Below, piece by piece: positions 56,027 through 64,000 of a stretch of 64,000 nt of DNA. Where the stretch lies: NCBI GenBank assembly GCA_947302655.1, contig CAMYVW010000001.1, positions 445,080 through 509,079 on the forward strand, in the 5' to 3' direction. The notes beneath the pieces are model-generated. The model did not search any database. It was not told the origin of the DNA and was given only the letters and a program-made list of their open reading frames with translations. This DNA comes from an uncultured Mycoplasmatota bacterium (GTDB lineage: Bacteria; Bacillota_I; Bacilli_A; RF39; UBA660). Each line of letters opens with the position of its first letter. Position 1 is the first letter of the stretch. Position numbers and translations under genes: made by a program.

Positions 56027-56717
56027 ATAATGAATCCCCTATCCCAGGTACATTTTTGATGTTATCAATTGATTCAAAAGGGTTTTTTCCTCGATAGTCA
56101 ACTATTGCTTTGGCCTTAGATTCACCTATTCCACTAATTTGCATAAGATCTTCAACTTTTGCAGTGTTTATATTTACAAGATTATTATTCTCTTCAATAT
56201 TATTAATCACGTTAGTTTCACCAATAATATCTTCATTATTTTGTGGCTCAGCACTAATTAATGCATCATTATTTATAACATTATTTGCGTTATTAATCAT
56301 GTTATTAGAATTATTTACCATTGATTTTGTTTTTGTTTTAGATGGAACAATTATAACCATTTCACTTTTTAATAATTTGCTTAAATTTATTGAACTGGTT
56401 GATGCTTTCTTCGTTAATCCACCAGCTTTAGTTATAACATCATAAACATTCATTGTTTCATCAACTTCATAGACTCCCGGATGCTTAACTTCACCTTTAA
56501 TATCTACTTTAAACAAGTTGTTTTGAATATTTGAAGCAACTTTGTCATCATATGTGCTTAATAAAGATTCATTACTCTCTTCATTTTTTATTTTAGTACT
56601 ATTTTTATTGAAGCACAAAAATATAAACACATTATTAATAATTATTAAAACTATTACAGCTAATATTATAATTAAATTATTCTTTATTTTATTAAATTGA
56701 TCATAAAAAAAATCCAT
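55995..56717 (-). CDS. comEA: DNA uptake receptor ComEA
   Basis: 240 residues: membrane anchor (about 15-35), SLBB-like domain (VDIKGEVKHPGVYEVDETMN ... AGGL), Asn-rich linker (about 133-180) and a helix-hairpin-helix DNA-binding domain (NINTAKVEDLMQISGIGESKA, then FESIDNIKNVPGIG). AAAGGAGAAAAAT precedes the ATG. Operon comEA-comEC. Together with the pilus genes at 34048-38046 it suggests a competence system. Confidence 0.93.
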   Translation of the reverse strand: MDFFYDQFNKIKNNLIIILAVIVLIIINNVFIFLCFNKNSTKIKNEESNESLLSTYDDKVASNIQNNLFKVDIKGEVKHPGVYEVDETMNVYDVITKAGGLTKKASTSSINLSKLLKSEMVIIVPSKTKTKSMVNNSNNMINNANNVINNDALISAEPQNNEDIIGETNVINNIEENNNLVNINTAKVEDLMQISGIGESKAKAIVDYRGKNPFESIDNIKNVPGIGDSLFEKIKDFITV

Positions 56718-56766
56718 ATTTTTCTCCTTTCACTAATATACATTTCCGAAAAATATGGAATTTCCT

Positions 56767-57921
56767 TTAAATTTCTCTAATTTTATTTAATTTTTTTTCA
56801 TAATTAGTTTCATATGCGATTCTTTCAACCACAAATAGCATTAATATTACATTTACTGCAAAACTACCACCATAACTAAGTAAAGGTAGTGGAACTCCTG
56901 TTAATGGAAGAAGAGCTGTAATACCAACCATATTAATTATTATATGTAGCGCCAAATATATAAATACTCCAAATGCTATAATTTGATTTCTTAAATTGGT
57001 TGCTTCTCTTGATATTACATATATTCTATACAATATAAATGCATATACAAAAATAATAACAAGTCCTACAACAAGACCCATTTCTTCAACAATAATTGGG
57101 AAGATAAAATCCGTATGACTTTCAGGTAAATATAAATACTTCTGAGTACTATTACCAAGACCTACTCCAAAAAGTCCACCATTTTTAATAGCAATAAATC
57201 CATTACAAACCTGATAACCAGTTTCTTGAGTGTACCTTGAACAAGGTTCTTTAAAATTAAAACGACTTTCTTGTGTATGAGTTAAGGACGATGAATGAAA
57301 AAGCATCATATATAAACCTATTGCAACAACACCAAGTGCTATATATTTAAAATACTTCATTGCTTTATCTTTAAAAGGAAGCGTTAAAAAAATGGCTCCG
57401 ACAATACCAGCATATATTGCAGCACTTCCAAAATCAGGTTGAAGTATAATTAAAACAGCACATAAAATATAAAAAGCAAGTGGAATAAAAGCACCTACAA
57501 GTGGTGGATTTTTTCTTTGAAAAAATCTTCCATAAAAAAAGCCCATTGTTAATATAGAAAAAGACTTAACAAATTCACTAGGTTGAATACTAATTGGACC
57601 AAGTTTATACCAGCTTGATGCATTATTAGTTAAAACCCTTTTTGTTATTAATGAAATAAGCACTATTAAACTTAAAATAAGTCCTAAGAAAGCAATACCT
57701 TTATAAAATTTTGTAGGAGTTTTAAGCACAAAAACAAATCCAACAAATAGCGCTAAAACCACAAAAATAAGTTGTTTTTCAAAAAAATAATATGAAGGTC
57801 TATTATATCTTAAAACAGCAGATATACTTGAAGAACTATAAATCATAAGAAGTCCAAAAATAGTTAAAACAATAAAAGAAATTAAAAGTGGTTTATCTAT
57901 CCTTGATAACATCTTCTTCAT
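56767..57921 (-). CDS. FtsW/RodA/SpoVE family peptidoglycan polymerase
   Basis: 384 residues from ATG 57921 (ATAGGTGA upstream; the GTG at 57930 is inside that site). About ten membrane helices with the SEDS blocks FGLLMIYSSSS, ASSWYKLGPISIQPSEF, LQPDFGSA, PESHTDFIF and GVPLPLLSYGGS. FtsW, SpoVE or RodA: the FtsW-like length and SYGGSF end favour FtsW/SpoVE, but no partner PBP is adjacent to decide. Confidence 0.93.
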   Translation of the reverse strand: MKKMLSRIDKPLLISFIVLTIFGLLMIYSSSSISAVLRYNRPSYYFFEKQLIFVVLALFVGFVFVLKTPTKFYKGIAFLGLILSLIVLISLITKRVLTNNASSWYKLGPISIQPSEFVKSFSILTMGFFYGRFFQRKNPPLVGAFIPLAFYILCAVLIILQPDFGSAAIYAGIVGAIFLTLPFKDKAMKYFKYIALGVVAIGLYMMLFHSSSLTHTQESRFNFKEPCSRYTQETGYQVCNGFIAIKNGGLFGVGLGNSTQKYLYLPESHTDFIFPIIVEEMGLVVGLVIIFVYAFILYRIYVISREATNLRNQIIAFGVFIYLALHIIINMVGITALLPLTGVPLPLLSYGGSFAVNVILMLFVVERIAYETNYEKKLNKIREI

Positions 57922-58042
57922 ATCATTCACCTATCATAATAATAACATATAATACACAAAAACTAAATATATTGAACGAAAACAATGTCAAAAATAAACA
58001 CTTAGTAATATATTATAGTAGATACGAAAAGGAGGTATAACT

Positions 58043-58228
58043 ATGTATTATTATGGAAATAACGGCTACTATGCTGGAGGATATCAAACACCCGGATGTA
58101 ATAACGGATTTGTTGGTTACACACAAGGATTAGGTTCTGGAGGAGCTATTTGGATAGTACTATTTATCTTACTAGTTATAATTATTGGATCAGGATGGAA
58201 CTTCTTTAATAATAATCACAACAATTAA
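58043..58228 (+). CDS. YjcZ-like small Gly/Asn-rich membrane peptide
   Basis: 61 residues with Gly/Tyr/Asn-rich N-terminus and one helix GGAIWIVLFILLVIIIGSGW, resembling YjcZ (TIGR01732) small peptides found in sporulating Bacillus. AAGGAGGTATAACT precedes the ATG, a very strong site, and a terminator follows directly, so it should be highly expressed. Function unknown. Confidence 0.7.
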   Translation: MYYYGNNGYYAGGYQTPGCNNGFVGYTQGLGSGGAIWIVLFILLVIIIGSGWNFFNNNHNN

Positions 58229-58254
58229 GAAAGGTGTTAAACCTTTCTTTTTCT
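58228..58254 (+). terminator. Terminator after YjcZ-like gene
   Basis: Plus-strand AGAAAGGTGTT/AACCTTTCT hairpin followed by TTTTCTTT. Confidence 0.8.
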
Positions 58255-58311
58255 TTGCATTTTATTAAAATATTTGATACAATACATGCGATAAAAGTGA
58301 GGTTGAAATCT

Positions 58312-58863
58312 ATGAAGTTACCTGATATTAAAATATTAGATGAAAAAAATAAGTTACTTCATAAAAAATCTAGTGAAATTACATTTCCAATGGATGAAAG
58401 TGAAAAAAAACTACTTTATGATATGTTAACTTATCTTGAAATGAGTCAAATAGATGAATATACAAAAAAATATAATTTAAGACCTGGTATGGGACTTGCC
58501 TTTGTTCAAGTTGGTGTACCTAAAAGAGCTTTCGTTATATGTTCTGAAAACGATGATAAAACCTTTGACAAATATATTATTATCAATCCTCAAATAGTAA
58601 GTATGAGTGAAGAAATGATTTATGTTGGTGAAGGCGAAGGATGTTTAAGTGTTAATCGTGAAGTTGATGGTATTGTTCCAAGACATGCTAGAATAACAGT
58701 AAATGCATTTGATGAAAATGGTAAAGAATTTACTATAAGAGTAAGAGAAGATTTAGCTGTTGCTTTTCAACATGAAATAGATCATTTAAATGGTATACTA
58801 TTTACAGATCATATTGATCCAAAATGTCCTTTTAAAGATGCAGACAAAATGAGAGAAATATAA
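58312..58863 (+). CDS. def: Peptide deformylase
   Basis: 183 residues from ATG 58312, GAGG ten bases upstream; the in-frame extension to 58234 is unlikely. Motif 1 reads GMGLAFVQVGV where GVGLAAPQ is usual; motif 2 EGCLSV and motif 3 QHEIDHLNGILF are intact, giving the metal ligands Cys, His, His. Length and the insertion before motif 1 fit the Gram-positive type. Removes the N-formyl group of new proteins. Confidence 0.93.
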   Translation: MKLPDIKILDEKNKLLHKKSSEITFPMDESEKKLLYDMLTYLEMSQIDEYTKKYNLRPGMGLAFVQVGVPKRAFVICSENDDKTFDKYIIINPQIVSMSEEMIYVGEGEGCLSVNREVDGIVPRHARITVNAFDENGKEFTIRVREDLAVAFQHEIDHLNGILFTDHIDPKCPFKDADKMREI

Positions 58864-58893
58864 AAATATCGTACAAACGTACGATATTTTTAT
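58861..58893. terminator. Bidirectional terminator
   Basis: AAATATCGTAC-AAAC-GTACGATATTT between convergent def and smc. Confidence 0.88.
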
Positions 58894-61829
58894 TTATCTT
58901 CTAATCTTACACTAACAATTTTACTTACACCAGATTCTTGCATGGTTATACCATATAATACATCGGCATATTCCATAGTTCTCTTTTTATGTGTAATTAA
59001 AATAAATTGGCTTTTATCCTTCTTCTCTTTTATGTAATCGCCAAATGTATCAACATTAGCTTCGTCAAGTGCAGCTTCAGCTTCATCCAAAATTATAAAA
59101 GGAACTGTTTTAACATTTAGGATTGCAAATAATAAAGATATAGCAGTAAGGGTTTTCTCTCCACCACTTAAAAGTTGAATAGAATTTAACTTCTTTCCTG
59201 GAGGTTCAGCTATTATATCAATACCTGTTGTTAAAATATTTTCCGGATCAGTAAGTTTTAAAATTCCTTTACCACCCTTAAATAATTTTTTAAATACATG
59301 AGCAAACTCATCTTTAATCTTTTCAAACGTAACTTCAAATTTATCTACCATGATTTTGTCCATCTCATCAATAACATCTAGAAGTTCTTGGCTTGCCGTT
59401 TCAAGATCAGCTTGCTGTTTTACCAAGAATTCATATCTTTGACCTAATCTTTCATATTCAGCAATGGCACCAACATTAACTTCACCTAAGGCATTGATTT
59501 CACGTTTTATTTTATTAACCTTATTTCTAGCTTCATTTTCATTAATATCCAAGTGATATTCCAACTTGGCTTTCTCATAAGTTAATTGATAATTTTCAGA
59601 TAAATTTAAAAGTAAATTATCAAGTTTAACATCGTATTTTCCAATTTGAATTTCTTTTTCTTTTAACTCATTGGAAAGTTTATTATATTCTGTATTCTGA
59701 ATTTTTAATTTATTTTCTTCTTCTAATAAATCAGAACTAATAGTTAATTTTTCATTTTGTAAAGAATTAATTTCTTTTTCTAATAAATCTCGATCAGTTA
59801 ATGACTTATTATATTTTTCAATTATATTATCAATTTCTTTATCAAGTTTATTTGAAGATAGAGATTCTTGAGCTTTTAAAGATTCTTCTTTTTCTTTAAT
59901 ACTTTTATTAATATTTTCAAGAAGAGACTCTTTTTGATTAATTACTTCTTGATAAGAAATTATTTTTCTCTCAGAATCAATCAAGTTGTTATTGATTAAT
60001 TCTTCATCAGCAACAACTTTACTTAATTCTTTAGTTATAGATGTTTCATCACGTTTAAGTATTTCTAAATCATATTTTAATTTTTCAAGTTCATTTTTAT
60101 CAGAAATAATTGACTTTTTCCTAGACGAACCACCAGTTACACTTCCGCCGGCATGTAATATTTCACCATCAAGTGTAACAATGCGATACCTATAATCAAT
60201 AATTCTACCGATCATATTCATGGCATCCATATCAGTAACTACAATTACATTACCAATTTGATTATCGACAACATCTCTATATTTATCTTCACATTTAACT
60301 AAATTGTTTAGTGTATTAATATATCCCTTTACTTCAGATAAACGATTAACTATTTCATGATCAACATATCTTGGTTTTATAATATTAATTGGAAAAAACG
60401 TAGCTTTACCTAAATTGTTTTCTTTTAAATAACTAATTGCATTTTTTATTACTTTTTCATTTGCAGTAACCAAAAAATTAGCTGATGAACCAAGAGCGGT
60501 ATCTAAAGCATTAAGATATTCATCTGAAATATCAATAAGTGATGAAATAGTTCCATATACATCAGAAAATCTGGGATTACTTAAAATAGATTGAACAGAT
60601 GATGGAACTTTTGCATTAGAAGAAATATTATTTTCTAATATTTCTATCTTATTTTCAGCACTTAAAATATTCTTATTGGTATTAGCAAGTTTTGCAAGAA
60701 GTCCAGATCTTAGAACTTTATTTTTAAGAACTTTATCATTAAGTTCATCTTTAATTTTATTTTCTTCACTTAATTTAATTTTAAATTCTTCAATATCTTT
60801 TTTAAAAATTGCAGCATCTTTATTTAAAGCAAGTACATCTTCTTTTAAACTAATAATTACATTTGTTATTTGATCTTTATCATAATCATATTTTTTTCTT
60901 TCAATCATCATCATGCGATCAGCATTTAACTTAGCAAGGTCATTGTTAAGTGAAATTAGTGATACATTTTTATCAGAAATCTTTTCTTCTAATTTAGTTA
61001 ACTCAGTTTTAAGTTTTTCAATAGATGCACTATTAGCATTATTAATACTTTCTTTATCTAAAAGTTGATCTTGAATTTGTTTAACATCATCTTTTAATAC
61101 TTGATATGTATTATTAATATTAGTTATATCATTTGTAATTAAACCTATTTCAATTTCTTTTAATTCGTCTTTATATGAAATATATTTTTTAGCTGTTTCA
61201 CTTTGTTCTTTTAACGGTTCAACAGTAGTTTTAAGTTCATCAATAACTAAATTAATTCTAAGAAGATTTTCTTTTGTTCTATCAAGCTTTCTTAAAGATT
61301 CTTCTTTTCTCTTTTTGTATTTTAATACTCCAGCAGCTTCTTCAAAGATAGTTCTTCTAGCTTCAGGTTTACTATTTATAACATCAGCTATATTTCCCTG
61401 ACTAATAATATTAAAAGAATCGTTACCAGCTCCACTATCTATAAATAAATTAGTAATATCTTTAAGCCTTACTTTATTACCATTAAGTAAATATTCATTT
61501 TCACCTGATCTATAAACTATTCTTTTAACTTCTATTTCAGAATAATCACTATTAAAATAATGATCAGTATTATCAAAAGTAAGAGCAACCATAGCACGAG
61601 ATTGCATAGGTCTATCCTTAGATCCAGAAAAAATGACATCAGTCATATTATCAGAACCACGAAGTGATTTAACAGATTGTTCACCCATAACCCATTTAAC
61701 GGCATCAACGATATTACTTTTACCAGAACCATTTGGACCAACAATAGCAGTAATACCGTCTTTAATCTCTAAATCTAACTTATCAGCAAAAGACTTAAAG
61801 CCTTGTGCTTTAATACTTTTAAGATACAT
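58890..61829 (-). CDS. smc: Chromosome condensation protein SMC (short arms)
   Basis: 979 residues. Walker A GPNGSGKS (31-38), hinge about 408-572 ending DGEILHAGGSVTGGSS, signature LLSGGEKT (about 886-893) and Walker B FIILDEAEAALD (with Asp915, Glu916). Each coiled-coil arm is about 240 residues against about 330 in B. subtilis (1186 aa), so the molecule is shorter but complete. It partners ScpA/ScpB. Twelve bases after rnc. Confidence 0.97.
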   Translation of the reverse strand: MYLKSIKAQGFKSFADKLDLEIKDGITAIVGPNGSGKSNIVDAVKWVMGEQSVKSLRGSDNMTDVIFSGSKDRPMQSRAMVALTFDNTDHYFNSDYSEIEVKRIVYRSGENEYLLNGNKVRLKDITNLFIDSGAGNDSFNIISQGNIADVINSKPEARRTIFEEAAGVLKYKKRKEESLRKLDRTKENLLRINLVIDELKTTVEPLKEQSETAKKYISYKDELKEIEIGLITNDITNINNTYQVLKDDVKQIQDQLLDKESINNANSASIEKLKTELTKLEEKISDKNVSLISLNNDLAKLNADRMMMIERKKYDYDKDQITNVIISLKEDVLALNKDAAIFKKDIEEFKIKLSEENKIKDELNDKVLKNKVLRSGLLAKLANTNKNILSAENKIEILENNISSNAKVPSSVQSILSNPRFSDVYGTISSLIDISDEYLNALDTALGSSANFLVTANEKVIKNAISYLKENNLGKATFFPINIIKPRYVDHEIVNRLSEVKGYINTLNNLVKCEDKYRDVVDNQIGNVIVVTDMDAMNMIGRIIDYRYRIVTLDGEILHAGGSVTGGSSRKKSIISDKNELEKLKYDLEILKRDETSITKELSKVVADEELINNNLIDSERKIISYQEVINQKESLLENINKSIKEKEESLKAQESLSSNKLDKEIDNIIEKYNKSLTDRDLLEKEINSLQNEKLTISSDLLEEENKLKIQNTEYNKLSNELKEKEIQIGKYDVKLDNLLLNLSENYQLTYEKAKLEYHLDINENEARNKVNKIKREINALGEVNVGAIAEYERLGQRYEFLVKQQADLETASQELLDVIDEMDKIMVDKFEVTFEKIKDEFAHVFKKLFKGGKGILKLTDPENILTTGIDIIAEPPGKKLNSIQLLSGGEKTLTAISLLFAILNVKTVPFIILDEAEAALDEANVDTFGDYIKEKKDKSQFILITHKKRTMEYADVLYGITMQESGVSKIVSVRLEDK

Positions 61830-61841
61830 TTATTTCACCTT

Positions 61842-62489
61842 CTATTTTGCACATTTTGAATAAGCATCATATGCAGCATTTTGTTCTGCTTCTTTCTTAC
61901 TTTTTCCTACTCCATGACCATATGTAATACCATCAATTATTACATCAACTTCAAAAGTTCTATTATGAGCTGGACCTGTTTCATTAACAAGTTTATATTC
62001 AACAGATTCCTTCTCTGTCTGAACCATTTCTTGTAATTTAGTTTTATAATCATCAAAAAATTGATAACCTGATTCTATATAAGGAATAACAACTTTATAT
62101 ACATATTCTTTTGCAACATTAAATCCTTGATCTAAGAAAATAGCTCCTAAAATAGCTTCGAAAACATCAGCAACAATAGTGTCATTAACATTACCTATTT
62201 GACCATGTCCTACTTTAATATATTCCTTATAACCAATCTTTTTCTCATACTCAACTAAAGCTTTTTCACAAACATAACTAGCTCTGGTCTTACTCATTAC
62301 GCCTTCTGGTAAATTAGTATTTTTATATAAATACTCACTTACAACAAGTTGTAATACAGCATCACCTAAATATTCTAATCTTTCATAATTTTCTGATTCA
62401 TGTTCATTAGAATATGAACTATGAGTTAAAGCAATATCAAGTAAAGATGCATTATTAAATTTTATGTCAAAATTATCTAAAAATTTCAT
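61842..62489 (-). CDS. rnc: Ribonuclease III
   Basis: 215 residues from ATG 62489 (AGGGA nine bases upstream; an ATG six codons earlier is also in frame). Catalytic signature ERLEYLGDAVLQLVVSEYL, then VADVFEAILGAIFLDQG, and a C-terminal double-stranded RNA-binding domain (DYKTKLQEMVQ, GVGKSKKEAEQNAA). Order rnc-smc is conserved in Firmicutes. Confidence 0.95.
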   Translation of the reverse strand: MKFLDNFDIKFNNASLLDIALTHSSYSNEHESENYERLEYLGDAVLQLVVSEYLYKNTNLPEGVMSKTRASYVCEKALVEYEKKIGYKEYIKVGHGQIGNVNDTIVADVFEAILGAIFLDQGFNVAKEYVYKVVIPYIESGYQFFDDYKTKLQEMVQTEKESVEYKLVNETGPAHNRTFEVDVIIDGITYGHGVGKSKKEAEQNAAYDAYSKCAK

Positions 62490-62600
62490 ATAATCATTCC
62501 CTAACATAAGCTAAATACATTATATCAAATATAAGCCTTAATTTCCAAAGATATTTTACAATTTTAATAATTTATAGTACAATTACATATAGGTGAGAAA

Positions 62601-62807
62601 ATGAAAAAGATACCGATCTTTTTTATCAAATTATACCAAGTAACACCTATGCATTCACATAGTATGTGCCGTTTTAATCCAACATGTTCACAGTATATGA
62701 TAGATGCTATAAATAAATATGGTATATTTAAAGGTATTAAACTTGGTTTAAAAAGATTAAAAAAATGTCACCCTAAAGGCGATTTTGGGTATGATCCAGT
62801 CAAATAA
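62601..62807 (+). CDS. yidD: Membrane protein insertion efficiency factor YidD
   Basis: 68 residues with HSMCRFNPTCSQYMIDAINKYG and RLKKCHPKGDFGYDPV, the YidD signature (amphipathic, Cys-containing). AGGTGAGAAA precedes the ATG. Usually lies near rnpA-yidC; here it is next to a lipoprotein gene, 15 bases away. Confidence 0.93.
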   Translation: MKKIPIFFIKLYQVTPMHSHSMCRFNPTCSQYMIDAINKYGIFKGIKLGLKRLKKCHPKGDFGYDPVK

Positions 62808-62822
62808 AAAGGAGTTTATTTA

Positions 62823-63698
62823 ATGAAAAAATTATTATTATCTATTATTTTAATTATTTGTGTTTTTTTAACAAGTGGTTGTTTTAAAAATAAAAATATG
62901 GAAGAAATTACCATAAATACAACCGTATATCCAATAACTTTTATTGCAAATACCTTATATAACGAAAATGCTACAATTACAAGTGTATATCCAAACGGAG
63001 TTAATCTAAATAAATTTGCATTAACCCCTAAACAAGAAAAAGAATTTGCTAAATCTGATATATTTATCTATAACGGACTAACAAATGAAAAAGATATTGC
63101 TAAAAGTTTTATTGATCGTAACAAAAAAATTTCAATAATTGATATATCATATGGTTTGAAATATACATATGGTGTTGAAGAATTATGGCTTGCTCCAAAC
63201 AATTTTTTAATGATAAGTAAAAACGTTAGAGATAATTTAAAAAATTATGTAACAAGTAAGTATACTAAACAAATTATTGATAAAAATTATAAAAAATTAG
63301 AAGAAACAATATCTGTAATGGATGCTGAACTAAGAAATATAGCAAACAATGCTAAAATAAACGGAAAAAATAATATTGTTACATCCAATGATGTTTTAAA
63401 GTTTCTAAACAGTTATGGATTTAATGTAATTTCATTGAAAGATGAAGAAAACAATAAGAATAATAGTTTAAACACTCTAAAAAGTAATTTTAAAAATGGT
63501 AAATTTACAACTATTTTTATGATTTCTGGAGATGAAGAAACAGATCTTATTAAACAATTAAAATCTGATTACAATGCTAAAGTTGTTGTTATTGATAGTA
63601 TGGTAAGTTTATCAAAAGAAAACCTTGATGCTAACAATGATTACATCATGATAATGAATGAATTTATTGATAATATTAGAAATAATGTAGCTAATTAA
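62823..63698 (+). CDS. TroA/ZnuA-like substrate-binding lipoprotein without histidines
   Basis: 291 residues, lipoprotein signal with lipobox LTSGC (Cys20). The fold pattern of cluster A-I metal-binding proteins is seen: TTVYPITFIAN, NGLTNEKDIAKSFI, VEELWLAP and ISGDEETDLIKQL. All His ligands of ZnuA/TroA are missing: the protein contains no His at all (e.g. NGVNLNKFALTP for PGADPHEYEPTP). Metal binding is therefore unlikely by the usual mode. No ABC permease genes follow. Confidence 0.75.
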   Translation: MKKLLLSIILIICVFLTSGCFKNKNMEEITINTTVYPITFIANTLYNENATITSVYPNGVNLNKFALTPKQEKEFAKSDIFIYNGLTNEKDIAKSFIDRNKKISIIDISYGLKYTYGVEELWLAPNNFLMISKNVRDNLKNYVTSKYTKQIIDKNYKKLEETISVMDAELRNIANNAKINGKNNIVTSNDVLKFLNSYGFNVISLKDEENNKNNSLNTLKSNFKNGKFTTIFMISGDEETDLIKQLKSDYNAKVVVIDSMVSLSKENLDANNDYIMIMNEFIDNIRNNVAN

Positions 63699-63723
63699 AA
63701 CGACTCTACCGAGCCGTTTTAAT
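63697..63723 (+). terminator. Terminator after the TroA-like gene
   Basis: AAAACGACTC-TACC-GAGCCGTTTT hairpin (one mismatch) followed by AAT. Confidence 0.75.
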
Positions 63724-63724
63724 A

Positions 63725-63753
63725 TTGACTACTATCATTATATAGTGTAAAAT
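63725..63753 (+). promoter_or_regulatory. Promoter of tRNA-Ser
   Basis: TTGACT (63725-63730) and TAAAAT (63748-63753) with 17 bp spacing, start near 63760, 13 bases before the tRNA. Same hexamers as the hisS operon promoter. Confidence 0.75.
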
Positions 63754-63772
63754 TGTTTTATGACTTGGTTAT

Positions 63773-63863
63773 GGAGCAGTACTCAAGAGGCTGAAGAGGC
63801 GCCCCTGCTAAGGGTGTAGGTCGGGTAACTGGCGCGAGAGTTCAAATCTCTCCTGCTCCGCCA
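63773..63863 (+). tRNA. tRNA-Ser(GCU)
   Basis: 91 nt including encoded CCA. Acceptor GGAGCAG pairs with CTGCTCC, anticodon loop CTGCTAA gives anticodon GCT, and a long variable arm (about GGTCGGGTAACTGGC) marks a class II tRNA. T arm GAGAGTTCAAATCTCTC is intact. It decodes AGU/AGC. Confidence 0.96.
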
Positions 63864-63878
63864 TTAATAAGTCAGTCA

Positions 63879-63907
63879 ACTTATGTTTTAATACATAAGT
63901 TTTTTTA
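63879..63907 (+). terminator. Terminator after tRNA-Ser
   Basis: ACTTATG-TTTTAATA-CATAAGT followed by TTTTTTT on the plus strand. Confidence 0.85.
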
Positions 63908-63912
63908 TGCAT

Positions 63913-63935
63913 AAAAAAACTCTCAAGTGAGAGTT
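63913..63935 (-). terminator. Terminator after tRNA-Glu
   Basis: Minus-strand AACTCTC-ACTT-GAGAGTT followed by TTTTTTT; ends the convergent tRNA transcript. Confidence 0.85.
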
Positions 63936-63945
63936 AATTATAAAA

Positions 63946-64000
63946 TGGTGACCCGTACGGGATTTGAACCCATGAATGCATGCGTGAAAGGCATGTGTGT
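63946..64000 (-). tRNA. tRNA-Glu(UUC), partial (5' part beyond window)
   Basis: The 3' part with encoded CCA: acceptor ACGGGTC + A + CCA, T arm ATGGGTTCAAATCCCGT, and anticodon arm CATGC-CTTTCAC-GCATG whose anticodon is TTC (Glu). The D arm and 5' acceptor lie outside the window. Confidence 0.85.

Noticed and set aside
1..64000. Mycoplasma-type genetic code (UGA = Trp)
   Set aside because: Trp is encoded by TGG inside genes and TGA acts as stop for tcdA and prp.

Overview
This window is AT-rich DNA from a low-GC Gram-positive bacterium, probably a gut-type member of the Bacilli close to the Mollicutes/Erysipelotrichia lineages. The evidence is Firmicutes-type gene order, a T-box, an L21 leader, an L27 with a cleavable N-terminal extension next to its protease Prp, GatCAB, RNase HIII, and strong AGGAGG-type ribosome binding sites. 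TGG encodes Trp and TGA is used as a stop, so the code is the standard one and not the Mycoplasma code. Most genes lie on the minus strand.

Layout, left to right. (1) 1-5131: end of an ABC transporter gene, tcdA, 6S RNA, two unrecognised genes and a HerA-like ATPase. (2) 5219-7528: an ABC ATPase fused to an FtsX-type permease. (3) 7692-15140: a translation operon hisS-aspS-asnS-gatCAB behind a His-specifier T-box. (4) 15160-18676: three poorly characterised genes, one a probable zinc peptidase next to rel. (5) 18685-34000: a block whose order mirrors the Bacillus subtilis chromosome: rel, comN-like, spoVB-like, DUF421, TIGR04086-like, tgt, queA, ruvBA, obg, rpmA, prp, rplU, spoIVFB, spoIVFA, mreC, with a dCMP deaminase, trmB and one unknown gene added. 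(6) 34048-38046: type IV pilus/competence machinery (pilB, prepilin peptidase, pilC). (7) 38381-41896: trmK-rpoD-dnaG. (8) 41974-46548: surface and membrane genes, namely a thioester-domain adhesin with its own sortase, an RnfC/RnfD pair and a small NPKTG-anchored protein. (9) 46645-51832: uvrC, an IMPACT-domain protein, trxA-cvpA, rnhC, holA. (10) 51885-53996: an accessory insertion splitting the usual holA-comEC neighbourhood, with a second diverged comEC 3' end, a repeat protein, DinD and a frameshifted DUF1016 remnant. (11) 54011-64000: comEC-comEA, ftsW, a YjcZ-like peptide, def, smc-rnc, yidD, a TroA-like lipoprotein without histidines, tRNA-Ser and part of tRNA-Glu.

The most interesting observations are: a long Rel protein whose hydrolase motif is broken while the synthetase motifs are intact; the thioester adhesin/sortase pair with a non-standard sorting signal and no recognisable catalytic Arg; the diverged comEC 3' duplication marking an insertion hotspot; an archaeal-type AspRS in a T-box operon with AsnRS and GatCAB; a two-gene RnfCD; a histidine-free TroA-like protein; and the HerA-like ATPase beside two unknown genes. 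No CRISPR array, phage, transposase or integrase was seen. I see no proven new system; the adhesin/sortase/Rnf block and the comEC insertion are the best candidates for follow-up.
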